Shown piece after piece: positions 9,685-18,702 of a stretch of 64,000 nt of DNA. Within the stretch, counting starts at the first letter, position 1. Every line of letters starts with the position of its first letter. The DNA is taken from NCBI GenBank assembly GCA_039980135.1, contig JBDXCV010000003.1, positions 558,001-622,000 of the forward strand, given 5' to 3'. The notes beneath the pieces are model-generated. The model saw only the letters and a list, made by a program, of their open reading frames with translations, ran no database searches and was not told the origin of the DNA. This stretch comes from Alphaproteobacteria bacterium. Its GTDB lineage: Bacteria; Pseudomonadota; Alphaproteobacteria; UBA6615. The position numbers and the translations under genes were made by a program.

Positions 9685-11151
9685 ATGACCGACGATACAG
9701 ACCAGCCGGCAGGCGCGATCATTGATGCATTCGGCGGCATTCGCCCCATGGCGGCCCGTCTGGACATCCCTGTCAGCACCGTCCAGGGCTGGAAACAGCG
9801 CGATTCGATCCCGGCGGGGCGGATGCAGGCGGTTCGTGACGCCGCCGAAGCCGACGGGATCGCCCTGGAATCCGTAGCCGGGGACGCCGCGCCCATGTCT
9901 GAATCGGTCGTGGTCGAACCGACCGTGATTGACGCAACCGGGCCGGAAACGTCGCACGAAGCGGGAGATCAGTACGAAACGGGTGCCGAGAACCGGCGAC
10001 CGGAATCCGACTTGCGGTCGATTACCCCGTCGCGTGCCAGCAATGTCGCGGTGTTCGCGCTTCTGGTCTCCCTTGGCGTCGGCGGTTGGCTCGGATGGAC
10101 CACGGTGGGACCGGGTGCCGCCGGCGGCGACAACGCCCGATTGTCCGCACTGGAAGGCCGGGTCGCCCGCCTCGCGGATGGGCCGGGCGAAGGCGCATCC
10201 GGCATTGACGTCACGGCCTTGACCCGGGACGTGGCGGCGCTGCGTGCGCAGCTGGCCGATTTGTCTGCGCCCGATCTGGAATCCGGCCTCGCGCCTCTGC
10301 AGGCGGAGATCGACAGTTTGCGCGATGCGTTGGTGGCCCAGGCCGCCGACGGCGGCGCGGGCGGGACGCGCGGGGCCGCCATGCTCGATTCATCCCTGCT
10401 CGCGCGTCTGGACGCGATCGAGGTTGAAATTCAGAACGCCACCCAACTCGCATCGACCAACATGCAGGCCATGGCCGGCGGGTTGCTCGAGTTCGACACC
10501 AGGTTGAAGGCGCTGGCGGACTCCCAGACGGAATCCGCCGCTGGTCTGGGGACGCGAATCGCGGCATTGGAGGCCGGCCGAAGCGCGGATGAAGTCGAGA
10601 TAAGCAGGGCGTCGATCCTGGCGCTCGCGGCAGGCCAGCTGCGCACGGCGCTGGAACGCGGCGCACCCTTTGCGGGGCCGCTCGAACTCGTGGAAACGGT
10701 GAGCGCCGACGACCCGAAGCTGGACGCGGCCCTGACGACGCTTCGCGGGATGTCCGGGACGGGCGTTGCGACCGGATCGGCGCTCGAGTTGTCGTTTGCG
10801 AGACTGGTGCCCGACCTGCTCGCCGCGGATCGCGCCGCAACCGCCGGCGCAGATGGCGACCTGGTCCAGCGCCTGACCGGGCGGCTCAATGACATCATCA
10901 GCGTGCGCCGCACCGGTGCCAATGTCGACGGCGACGATGTGGAGGCGCGCATCGCCCGGGCGGAAATCTTCCTGGCGGATCGTGACGTTGTGGCGGCGAT
11001 ACTTGAGTTCAACGGGCTTGGCGGGCCTGCCGCGGATATTCTCGTGCCCTGGCTGGCGCGCGCGCGCGGGCATGTCGATGCCCGCGATGCGCTCCGTGTG
11101 ATCGAAGAACAGGCGATCGCCCGGTTGCGTGTTGACGGTGGTGCGCAATGA
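9685..11151 (+). CDS. Mitofilin/Mic60-family inner membrane protein with N-terminal HTH-like segment
   Basis: A 488-residue homologue of alphaproteobacterial Mic60, the cristae-shaping protein family. Residues ~10-55 (IIDAFGGIRPMAARLDIPVS, then VQGWKQRDSIPAGRM) read like a small helix-turn-helix. A disordered stretch follows, then one membrane helix at ~120-140 and a coiled-coil-rich periplasmic part. The C-terminus has the mitofilin-like AEIFLADRDVVAAILEFNGL region. The position between hemD and hemY is the classic alphaproteobacterial location of this gene. It overlaps hemY by ATGA. The N-terminal extension is unexpected for a membrane-shaping protein. Confidence 0.88.
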   Translation: MTDDTDQPAGAIIDAFGGIRPMAARLDIPVSTVQGWKQRDSIPAGRMQAVRDAAEADGIALESVAGDAAPMSESVVVEPTVIDATGPETSHEAGDQYETGAENRRPESDLRSITPSRASNVAVFALLVSLGVGGWLGWTTVGPGAAGGDNARLSALEGRVARLADGPGEGASGIDVTALTRDVAALRAQLADLSAPDLESGLAPLQAEIDSLRDALVAQAADGGAGGTRGAAMLDSSLLARLDAIEVEIQNATQLASTNMQAMAGGLLEFDTRLKALADSQTESAAGLGTRIAALEAGRSADEVEISRASILALAAGQLRTALERGAPFAGPLELVETVSADDPKLDAALTTLRGMSGTGVATGSALELSFARLVPDLLAADRAATAGADGDLVQRLTGRLNDIISVRRTGANVDGDDVEARIARAEIFLADRDVVAAILEFNGLGGPAADILVPWLARARGHVDARDALRVIEEQAIARLRVDGGAQ

Positions 11152-12551
11152 TCCGTTTTCTGATCTATGCGATTGAAGTCGCGGTCGTGGTGGCGGTCGC
11201 GGTGTGGCTCGCCGACCATCCCGGCGTGGTCTCGCTCGACTGGCAGGGCTGGCGAATCGAGACGTCCGTGGGAATCCTCGCGCTTTCGGTATTCCTGCTC
11301 GCGGTTGCGGCGGCGGCGATTTTTGCGGCCTGGCGCTGGTTGCGTCGCCGGCCACGTGAATGGTCCATACGCCGCCGCCTGAGCCGCCAGGAAGCTGGTC
11401 TGCGGGCGTTGTCCGACAGCCTGGTGGCGATCGCTTCGGGCGACGCGGACAATGCGCGTAAAGCCACACGACGCGCGGGCGCACTTCTCGATCACGCGCC
11501 GGTATCATTGTTGCTTGAGGCCCAGACGGCGCAGATCGCCGGGGATGAGGCGGCGGCGCGCGCCACATTCGAACGCATGACCCAGAATGAGGAGACCGAG
11601 TTCCTCGGGCTGCGTGGCCTGATTACCGATGCCTTGCGCGACGGTGACGATAGCCGCGCCCTGGTCTATGCACGGCGCGCCTACGCGCTGAAGCCGCGCA
11701 CCCCATGGCTGGTTGATACGATGGTGCCCCTGTTGAGCCGGGCCGGGGATTGGCGCGAGGCGCAGCGGCTGATCGAGGAATCCGAGAAGTCGAAACGCAT
11801 GTCGTCGGCACGGGCCCCGCACCAGCAGGCCGCCCTGCTCACCGAACGCGCGCGTGCGGCGCAACGCGATGGCCGGGCGGCCGATGCCTATGCCCAGGCG
11901 CGCAAGGCGAATGAACTCGACCCCGCCCTGGTGCCGGCGGCAAGCATGCTTGCGCGGCTGGTTGCCGAAGACGGCCGCGCCAGGCGGGCGCGGAAGTTTG
12001 TCGAAAAATCATGGGTCGCCGCCCCGCATCCTGAATTGCGCGACGTCTATCTCGGCTTGCTCGACGCGGACACTCCGCCGCTCGAGCGATACAAGGCGGT
12101 CGAGGCGTTGGTGCGGTCGACGGCGGAACATCCCGAAAGCCGCCTCGCACTGGCCCGCGCGGCCCTCGATGCAAGTTTGTGGGGCGAGGCCCGTCGGCAA
12201 CTCGATGAGTTGCAGGCGATGGCGCCCACGGCAGATGTGTATCGTCTCCGGGCGCGGCTTGCCGACGAGGACGAGGAAGACTTGTCGACCCCCGCGGACT
12301 GGCTGGAGCTTGCGGCCGGCGCGGATTCCGATCACGCTTGGGTCTGCAGCGATTGCGGCACGGTGGCGGATGACTGGTCGGCCGTGTGCGGGCATTGCGG
12401 TGCGTTCGCGACACTCGACTGGAACCAACCGCCACGCATCCATCGCGCGATCGAGAGCGGGGCGGGCGCCGGCGGAACTGCGGCGGCCGGCGCGCCGGTC
12501 GCGGGCGACGCCGGAGACATCCCGACCGGGGAAACCACGAGCCCGGCCTGA
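11148..12551 (+). CDS. hemY: HemY-family heme-biosynthesis-associated TPR membrane protein
   Basis: A 467-residue protein with two N-terminal membrane helices (FLIYAIEVAVVVAVAVWLAD and ILALSVFLLAVAAAAIFAAW) and a cytoplasmic TPR region, matching the HemY_N plus TPR architecture. Near residue 400 there is a zinc-ribbon-like pair, CSDCG and CGHCG, then WNQPPR. This tail is typical of alphaproteobacterial members. It is not protoporphyrinogen oxidase, despite the shared symbol. The start overlaps the mic60 stop, so the two are translationally coupled. The true role in heme synthesis is unproven. Confidence 0.9.
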   Translation: MIRFLIYAIEVAVVVAVAVWLADHPGVVSLDWQGWRIETSVGILALSVFLLAVAAAAIFAAWRWLRRRPREWSIRRRLSRQEAGLRALSDSLVAIASGDADNARKATRRAGALLDHAPVSLLLEAQTAQIAGDEAAARATFERMTQNEETEFLGLRGLITDALRDGDDSRALVYARRAYALKPRTPWLVDTMVPLLSRAGDWREAQRLIEESEKSKRMSSARAPHQQAALLTERARAAQRDGRAADAYAQARKANELDPALVPAASMLARLVAEDGRARRARKFVEKSWVAAPHPELRDVYLGLLDADTPPLERYKAVEALVRSTAEHPESRLALARAALDASLWGEARRQLDELQAMAPTADVYRLRARLADEDEEDLSTPADWLELAAGADSDHAWVCSDCGTVADDWSAVCGHCGAFATLDWNQPPRIHRAIESGAGAGGTAAAGAPVAGDAGDIPTGETTSPA

Positions 12552-12680
12552 TGCGGGTCGGTTGCCCGCTGCGTCGCGATGCGGCCGGGGCCGGGGCCGT
12601 CGTAAAGCCTTTGCTAACCAAATTTGCGTTCAATGACATCTCGAACGCCGGCTCTGCCGTGCGCCGCGAATATTCGAAAG

Positions 12681-14645
12681 ATGTCGATGACCGAACTATC
12701 CCTGTTTCAGAAGAATCTCGTCTTCCTCGATACCGCCTTGCCCGGTGTCGCGTCGCTGGTGCGGCGTTCCAAAGACACGATTACCAAGCCGGTTTTTGAC
12801 GACGCCGGCCGGGCGGTCGACATCGATATCGGCGCGGGTCGGCTGTACAACACGGACGCCGGTGAATTCGCACGTTTGCAGGTGGAGTCCTGGCGGAAGT
12901 CCCCGATGCGCGTCGTCGTCAGCCGCCCCGAGCCGGACGCTCTTTCCGATCAGTGCACGAAGATATTGTCGGCGGATCTCGCGGCCTGCGCGGGCGAATC
13001 CCTGCTTGCGATCCCGCCCGTCGAACATGCCGGCATGCTCGTTGTCGTCGGCCTCGGTCTCGGGCTGCAGGTGCCGGCGCTGCTGGAGAATTTGTCGCCC
13101 CGCCATGTGGTTCTGATCGAACCGATGGAAGAATTTCTGGTCCACAGTCTGCACGCGCTCGACTGGTGTGCCCTGTCCGACCAGTGCACGGCCCAGGGTG
13201 CCACGCTCGATGTCATCGTCCAGCTCGACCCGCGCGCCGCACAGAAGGAACTCGAGGAACTGATGAGCCGGTTTGGCGCCTCGTCCGTCGATGGCGCCTA
13301 CACCTATGTCCATTATCAGACCGATGCGACGATCGCGATCACCCGGGGATTCCATGAACTCGTCGGCATGAAGTCGATCATGCAGGGTTATTACGGCGAC
13401 GAGAAACTGATGATCGAGAACACGGTCTCGAACGTCGACAACCATGAATTCTGGATGGTCGACGGCAGCTATCAGGCGCCGCACGACCTGGCGGCCTTCA
13501 TTGTCGGTTCGGGCCCGTCGCTCGATCGCTCGATCGAGGCCATCCGCGCCTGGGAAGGGCATGCCGTGGTGTTCTGTGCCGGGTCGGCCCTGCAGACATT
13601 GTTGAGCGCCGGGATCAGGCCGGACTTCCAGATCGAGAAAGAGAATAACGAGACCACCGAGGCGCGCATCGCGCACATCTTCGAGCGAAATGGCGGGGAC
13701 GGTGAAACATTCGGTGTCGATCTGATGGCGTCGGTTTCGGTCAAGGCTGGGGTGACGCGCCTGTTCGACGACAAGTTCCTGTTCCATCGCGAGTTTTTGA
13801 GTTCGACGCGGATGTTCGGTGACGGACATCATCCGGTCGTTGGCACGGGCCCCTTTTCAGCGAACACCGCGATGGCGCTCGCCACGACACTGGGGTTCCG
13901 GAAAATCTATCTGTTCGGCTGCGATTGCGGCTCCGTCGATCAGGCGCTGCATCACGCGAAGGACACAGTCTATCACACCCGTGCGGGCCATACTCAGGGG
14001 CACAACGATATGCCCATCCAGGTGCCGGGGAACTTCGGGTCACCGGCCTGGACCAATTCCTACTTCCTGTGGAGCCGCTGGGTCTTCGAGACGGTGATCG
14101 CCAGTGCGGAAGTCACCGCGTTCAACTGCAGCGACGGTGTCGCCATCCCTGGTGCGATGCCCGTACGGCCCGAGGATCTCGCGCTGCCGGGGGCACCGCT
14201 CGACAAGCAGAAAGTCACGCGCGCGATCAAGGGGGCGGGCCGTCACTTCGATGCCGGCCAGTATATGGAAAGTCAGGATGTCGCGGGACGGCTGCGGACC
14301 TGGCACGCCTTCGTCCGGGAGATGCGCGCGTTCATGGACGAGACCCTGCAGCATGCCGACCAGCTGCATGAATTCGAGGTCGTGCTCACCCGTTTCCTGA
14401 CCCGATGTGACGAAGAATATGGCGGCGTGGTGGTGCCCGTCAGCGGATCGGCCCGCGGCATGCCGCCGATCGCCGGCTACTACATCAACCGTGCGGCGGA
14501 TACCGATGCGCACACGCGGATGATGGACGTGTTCCGTGACGTGTTCCGCGCGCAGATCGAGAATATTCTCGACGATGCGACGGGGCTCATGGAGACCATC
14601 GCGGCGGACCATGCGCACGGCAGTCAGATGAGGGAAGCGGGATGA
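12681..14645 (+). CDS. Maf/DUF115 (MptE-like) flagellin glycosylation protein
   Basis: A ~654-residue motility-associated factor family protein. The N-terminal region (HVVLIEPMEEFLVHSL) and the central MptE-like domain (AAFIVGSGPSLDRSIEAIRA, then FCAGSALQTLLSAGIRPD and YLFGCDCGS) are characteristic. Family members transfer nonulosonic acids (pseudaminic or legionaminic type) to flagellin. It heads a four-gene run joined by 4-bp stop/start overlaps with a NeuC-like epimerase and two methyltransferases. Start 12681 (MSMTELSLF) is my choice; 12687 has better spacing to GAAAG and is equally possible. Confidence 0.88.
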   Translation: MSMTELSLFQKNLVFLDTALPGVASLVRRSKDTITKPVFDDAGRAVDIDIGAGRLYNTDAGEFARLQVESWRKSPMRVVVSRPEPDALSDQCTKILSADLAACAGESLLAIPPVEHAGMLVVVGLGLGLQVPALLENLSPRHVVLIEPMEEFLVHSLHALDWCALSDQCTAQGATLDVIVQLDPRAAQKELEELMSRFGASSVDGAYTYVHYQTDATIAITRGFHELVGMKSIMQGYYGDEKLMIENTVSNVDNHEFWMVDGSYQAPHDLAAFIVGSGPSLDRSIEAIRAWEGHAVVFCAGSALQTLLSAGIRPDFQIEKENNETTEARIAHIFERNGGDGETFGVDLMASVSVKAGVTRLFDDKFLFHREFLSSTRMFGDGHHPVVGTGPFSANTAMALATTLGFRKIYLFGCDCGSVDQALHHAKDTVYHTRAGHTQGHNDMPIQVPGNFGSPAWTNSYFLWSRWVFETVIASAEVTAFNCSDGVAIPGAMPVRPEDLALPGAPLDKQKVTRAIKGAGRHFDAGQYMESQDVAGRLRTWHAFVREMRAFMDETLQHADQLHEFEVVLTRFLTRCDEEYGGVVVPVSGSARGMPPIAGYYINRAADTDAHTRMMDVFRDVFRAQIENILDDATGLMETIAADHAHGSQMREAG

Positions 14646-15826
14646 ACGCGATCCGGAAACTCAACGGCAGTCCGGCGATCCGCAAGGTCTGCGTCGTCGT
14701 TAACAGCCGGGCCAACTACGCGCGTATCAAGTCGGTCATGCGCGCCGTCCAGCAGCATAACCGCCTGGAGCTGCAGCTGATCGTCGGCGCGTCGGCGTTG
14801 CTCTATCGCTACGGCAATGTCGTCGATCTGATCCGCGCCGACGGGTTCGAGCCATCGGCGGTGATCTACTCGATCGTCGAGGGCGAGAACCCGACCACCA
14901 TGGCGAAATCGACCGGCATGGGCATCATCGAGCTGTCGAGCCAGCTGGAAAACCTGCAACCCGACATCGTGCTCACCGTCGCCGACCGGTTCGAGACCAT
15001 GGCGACCGCCATCGCGGCGGCCTACATGAATATTCCGTTGGCCCACACCCAGGGCGGTGAGGTCACGGGCTCCATCGACGAAAGCGTACGCCACGCCATC
15101 ACCAAGCTGGCCCATATCCATTTCCCGGCAACCGAACGCGCCCATGATTTCGTCACCCGCATGGGCGAGGCGCCGGAGACCGTCCATCTGACCGGCTGCC
15201 CGGCCATCGACCTGCTGGTCGATACCGACCTCAGTCTGGACCCGGGCCTGCTCAATGGCGGGCGGGGCACGGGTGCCCATCTCGACCCGTCGCGCCCTTA
15301 CATGGTGGTCCTGCAGCATCCGGTGACCACCGAATACGGCTCCGGCTTCGATCAGATCTCGGCGACGCTCGAGGCGGTCCGCCGGATCGACATGCAGACG
15401 GTCTGGCTGTGGCCGAACGTGGACGCAGGCTCGGACGACGTGTCCAAGGGGCTGCGCATGTACCGGGAGGAAAACCCGGACGCCAACGTACATTTCTACC
15501 GGAACTTTCCGGCCGAGGATTACGCCAGGTTGATCAACAACACCGCCGTGCTGGTGGGCAATTCGAGCTCGGCCCTCCGCGAGGGCGCCTATCTTGGTGT
15601 GCCGGCCGTCAATGTCGGCACCCGCCAGGGCGGCCGCGAGCATGCCGCGAATGTGCGACATGCCGGCTATGACCCGGATGCCATCGAGCTGGCAGCGCGC
15701 GAACAGATGGAACATGGCCGATATGAATCGTCGCACATGTTCGGCGATGGACACGCCGGCAAGCGGATCGCCAACTTGCTCGCGGAATCCGAGATCGTCG
15801 TCCAGAAAAGGCTGGCTTACGCATGA
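14642..15826 (+). CDS. UDP-N-acetylglucosamine 2-epimerase (hydrolysing), NeuC/LegG type
   Basis: A 394-residue GT-B-fold epimerase that would release ManNAc or a 2,4-diacetamido analogue from a UDP-sugar for nonulosonic acid synthesis. Family segments visible are CVVVNSRANYARIKSVMRAV, VLTVADRFETMATAIAAAY, AHTQGGEVTGSIDESVRHA and, near the end, VGNSSSALREG. The REG ending marks UDP-binding 2-epimerases. ATGA overlaps on both sides place it firmly in the Maf operon, which supports a role in supplying the glycan donor. A sialic/legionaminic synthase (NeuB) is not in the window. Confidence 0.92.
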   Translation: MNAIRKLNGSPAIRKVCVVVNSRANYARIKSVMRAVQQHNRLELQLIVGASALLYRYGNVVDLIRADGFEPSAVIYSIVEGENPTTMAKSTGMGIIELSSQLENLQPDIVLTVADRFETMATAIAAAYMNIPLAHTQGGEVTGSIDESVRHAITKLAHIHFPATERAHDFVTRMGEAPETVHLTGCPAIDLLVDTDLSLDPGLLNGGRGTGAHLDPSRPYMVVLQHPVTTEYGSGFDQISATLEAVRRIDMQTVWLWPNVDAGSDDVSKGLRMYREENPDANVHFYRNFPAEDYARLINNTAVLVGNSSSALREGAYLGVPAVNVGTRQGGREHAANVRHAGYDPDAIELAAREQMEHGRYESSHMFGDGHAGKRIANLLAESEIVVQKRLAYA

Positions 15827-16782
15827 GTATCGCATCCCTCGAACAGGCCGCGTTCGACCTTCCCGATCTCCGCGACGCGGTCGCCTTTCCTGATTGCGGC
15901 GTGTGCGGGGCGCAGGCCTGGATTCCGATCTATGAGGGTCCGGTTCGTGACGGCGGGTTCGGGAGCAGCCGCAAGGGCGCGGCAGTCGCGGAATGCATGG
16001 GCTGCGGTGTGCGCCGCCTCGATGAACATTCCTGCCACGACGACGCGGTCTATACGGACGAGACCTACCGGGAAATCCTGGGCGAGGAGACCGATACCAA
16101 CGGTTTTCACGCGGCCCATGACCCCCTCCAGCTTGAGCGGCTCAACGTCGTCGACCCGATGACGTTGCGTGGCAAGGTTGTCGCCGATGTGGGCTGTGCG
16201 GCGGGCAGTTTTCTGGATTTCGTCTCCGGCCTGGCGCGCAGCGTCATCGCGGTCGAGCCGGGCAAGCCCTATCACGACTCGCTCAAACGGCGTGGGTTTC
16301 ACGTCTACGATTTTACAAGCCATGCGCTGGATGATTGCGCGGGCGCGGTCGAGCATGCGTTTTCCTTTCAGGTTATCGAGCATGTCGCCGAACCCGCCGC
16401 GTTCCTGACCGAGATTGCCGCACTCATGGCGCCCGGTGGCCGTCTGACCATCTCGACCCCCAACCGGGGCGATCTCCTGATGGAACTCCTGCCCGAGGAC
16501 TATCCGCCCTTCTTCTACCGCTGTGTCCATCGCTGGTACTTCAGCGACGATTCCCTCGCCCGCTGCGGCCGTGTCGCCGGCCTGGTGCCGGTCGAGACGC
16601 GCTACGTACACCGGTTCGGTGTGGCCAACACCCTGCGCTGGTTGCGTGAACGCACGCCGGGCGGCCGCAGCCCCCTGCCGGGCCTCGACGATCCCGCGCT
16701 CGATTCCGTCTGGCGTGACACGCTGGCGCGCGAAGGCACGGCCGACACGATCTACATGACCTTCGAAAAGCCGCTGCCGTGA
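15823..16782 (+). CDS. Class I SAM-dependent methyltransferase with N-terminal zinc-ribbon-like cysteines
   Basis: A 319-residue protein. The N-terminus has two Cys pairs, CGVC (25-28) and CMGC (~63-66), probably a structural zinc site as in sugar methyltransferases. The SAM motif VADVGCAAGSFLDF follows, then FSFQVIEHVAEPAAFL and LMAPGGRLTISTPNRG. This is the usual Methyltransf_23 order. Context in the Maf/NeuC operon suggests it modifies a surface or flagellar glycan precursor. The start overlaps the epimerase stop by ATGA. Confidence 0.88.
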   Translation: MSIASLEQAAFDLPDLRDAVAFPDCGVCGAQAWIPIYEGPVRDGGFGSSRKGAAVAECMGCGVRRLDEHSCHDDAVYTDETYREILGEETDTNGFHAAHDPLQLERLNVVDPMTLRGKVVADVGCAAGSFLDFVSGLARSVIAVEPGKPYHDSLKRRGFHVYDFTSHALDDCAGAVEHAFSFQVIEHVAEPAAFLTEIAALMAPGGRLTISTPNRGDLLMELLPEDYPPFFYRCVHRWYFSDDSLARCGRVAGLVPVETRYVHRFGVANTLRWLRERTPGGRSPLPGLDDPALDSVWRDTLAREGTADTIYMTFEKPLP

Positions 16783-17600
16783 GCCTCGCCGAAGCCCGCA
16801 AGGCGCCTGATGAGAAGTTCTCGCCCGCGATGCTCGACGGTCATGCCGAAGTGCTGGCCGAGCGGGTGTTCCAGGTCGATACCAAGTGGCCCCATTTCAA
16901 ACGCCTGCTGACCGACATCCGCGCACTTGCTGGTGAAATGCCGGCCGGTGCGTCGGTCGTCTCGCTTGAGCGTGGGCTCTTGTATGGCGGCTGCTCGCTC
17001 ATCGCGCCGTTCTTCCAGGATCAGGATTACCAGGCCCTCGATTGCAGCCCGCAGAGCGCGGACGATCGCGGCGCCTACAACGCGGCGATGGTCGATGACC
17101 CGCGATTCCTCTTTGTGCCCGGCGGGCACCGCGTCGGCGTGTCCGACACCGGCCTGGAAGACTCCGCCGCGGATCTGGTGCTGGTACCCAATCTCGTACA
17201 CCACGTCGCCGATCAGACGGCGTTTTTTGCCGAGCTGGCACGGATCACGCGCCCGGGCGGGCGGGTCTATGTGTTCGAGCCCCTGCTGCGTGAACTGCAC
17301 CAGTCACCCGACGATTACCTGCGCTGGACGCCTTTTGGTATGGCGCGCGCCATGCGTGAAGCGGGCCTCCAACCGAATGAAGCCAAGACCGCCGGCGGCC
17401 CGTTCGAGGCGATTGCCTATTGCTGGGTGCAGGCGCTGGAGTATTTCCCGGAAGACGCCCGCGACGAGATGGCGGCCTGGTTCTATGACAAACATATGCC
17501 GGAATTGATGGGCTGGGATGCGGCGCACACGCGGAATAACGTGCGCGATCACACGTCTTTCCCCGTCGCCTACTCGATTACGGCAGGCAAACCCGGCTGA
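16779..17600 (+). CDS. Class I SAM-dependent methyltransferase
   Basis: A 273-residue Methyltransf_11-like protein. The glycine-rich SAM loop is unusual (VVSLERGLLYGGCSLIAPFF), but the downstream parts are clear: ADLVLVPNLVHHVADQTAFF and ARITRPGGRVYVFEPLLREL. It starts at GTG 16779, overlapping the previous stop as GTGA, which fixes the start. It is the last gene of the glycan operon and ends 75 bp before tRNA-Thr. The substrate is probably sugar or lipid-linked sugar by context only. Confidence 0.83.
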   Translation: MSLAEARKAPDEKFSPAMLDGHAEVLAERVFQVDTKWPHFKRLLTDIRALAGEMPAGASVVSLERGLLYGGCSLIAPFFQDQDYQALDCSPQSADDRGAYNAAMVDDPRFLFVPGGHRVGVSDTGLEDSAADLVLVPNLVHHVADQTAFFAELARITRPGGRVYVFEPLLRELHQSPDDYLRWTPFGMARAMREAGLQPNEAKTAGGPFEAIAYCWVQALEYFPEDARDEMAAWFYDKHMPELMGWDAAHTRNNVRDHTSFPVAYSITAGKPG

Positions 17601-17675
17601 AAGAAGCCGCGGCCCGGCCCGCAAAGTCCTTGACCGGAGACCGCGTCCCACCTAGGTAAAGCGCGGCCTTTCGGC

Positions 17676-17751
17676 GCCGCCTTAGCTCAGTTGGTAGAGC
17701 ATCGCATTCGTAATGCGGGGGTCGCAAGTTCGAGTCTTGCAGGCGGCACCA
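17676..17751 (+). tRNA. tRNA-Thr (CGT anticodon)
   Basis: A complete 76-nt cloverleaf: acceptor GCCGCCT/AGGCGGC, D-arm GCTC/GAGC, anticodon stem TCGCA/TGCGG with loop TTCGTAA (anticodon at 17709-17711, reading ACG), T-arm GCAAG-TTCGAGT-CTTGC and an encoded CCA. A strong terminator follows 10 nt later. Confidence 0.97.
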
Positions 17752-17760
17752 TTTTCTTCG

Positions 17761-17793
17761 ATGAGCTAGCGAAATCTCGCTGGCTCATTTTTC
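17761..17793 (+). terminator. Intrinsic terminator after tRNA-Thr
   Basis: A 12-bp stem (17761-17772 with 17777-17788, one G-T wobble), a 4-nt loop AATC, then TTTTTC. It lies 10 nt past the tRNA CCA end, so it probably closes the tRNA and possibly the glycan operon. Confidence 0.9.
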
Positions 17794-18019
17794 GTTCCGG
17801 GTTAACGCTCGGCGTGAATCCGGGCGCCATTCTTGCCGATACACCCCATGCCCCAACGGAATGACGACATTCGAATAAATTATTTCTGGTTATCGGTTGG
17901 TCTGCCTATAGTTTTCGCGGTGGCGACATGACTTTCGTTGCCGCAAGACCTGCGAATCCGGCCGTTCGCCCGTTCCGGTCAGAATTTATTCAAGCCGACC
18001 CAAACATACTGGAGCAATC

Positions 18020-18679
18020 GTGCATATCGTCCGATTCAATGACATAGAGTGGGAAGACCGGGTCAATATCGACAACTGGCCCTGCCGCACGCGCACATTC
18101 TACAGAAACGCAGACAGCGACCTGCGTATCCACTTGATCGACTACCCGTTCGGTTCCGTTGAACCCCGGCACGTTCACGCCGGCATGCATGCCGCAACCG
18201 TGCTGGAAAATCATGCGATCGTGGACGGCGTGAAGATGGAGCCGCTCGATGTCGTGCTCGGGCCGAGCAATGAGCCACACGGCCCTCTGGAATACCCGGA
18301 AGGCTGCCGCCTCGTCTCGGCGTTCCAGGGGAGCAACGTTCATTCCGAAGTCGAAACCCTGTCGGACGAAAAGGTCTACCGGCTGATCCTGCAGAACGAC
18401 ATCCCGTGGGTGCCCCAGGAAGACGGGAGCGAGACCAAGACCCTGGTCGACTACGGCCTGGGCCACCTTCACGTCGTGGCGATGCGCTTTGCGGCCGGAA
18501 CCACCCACAAGCCGGACTTCCTCGCCGCCATCCTGGTCGAAGGCGAAGCGTCGGTCGGAGACGAGTCGCTCGGCGTGTGGGATTTCATCTACGCTGACGA
18601 GGGTGAACAACGCTCCGACATAAACTTTGCGCGTGACACCATCATCCTGACCTTCAGTCTGCGCGAAACCAGCGCCTAA
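18020..18679 (+). CDS. Cupin-fold protein (paralogue of 27393-28049)
   Basis: A 219-residue protein with two small beta-barrel-like halves. The first contains EPRHVHAGMHAATVLENHAI and GPSNEPHGPLEYPEG; the second ends with LGVWDFIYADEG. Its closest visible relative is the minus-strand gene at 27393-28049, sharing DYPFGS.EPRHVHAG, PLDVV.GPSNEPHGPL and SLGVWDFIYAD. The start is GTG 18020 with GGAG 5 nt before it. It sits 23 bp ahead of an alpha/beta hydrolase, suggesting a two-gene unit. A cupin enzyme or sensor role is inferred only from fold; no substrate is known. Confidence 0.82.
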   Translation: MHIVRFNDIEWEDRVNIDNWPCRTRTFYRNADSDLRIHLIDYPFGSVEPRHVHAGMHAATVLENHAIVDGVKMEPLDVVLGPSNEPHGPLEYPEGCRLVSAFQGSNVHSEVETLSDEKVYRLILQNDIPWVPQEDGSETKTLVDYGLGHLHVVAMRFAAGTTHKPDFLAAILVEGEASVGDESLGVWDFIYADEGEQRSDINFARDTIILTFSLRETSA

Positions 18680-18702
18680 ACCCCCAACCTCGGAAACCTG
18701 CC

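Noticed and set aside
17873-17893. Possible third copy of the GAATTTAT/TGGTTAT element upstream of the 18020 cupin
   Set aside because: It has GAATAAAT and TGGTTAT but only 6 bp apart rather than 20, so it does not match the shared spacing.
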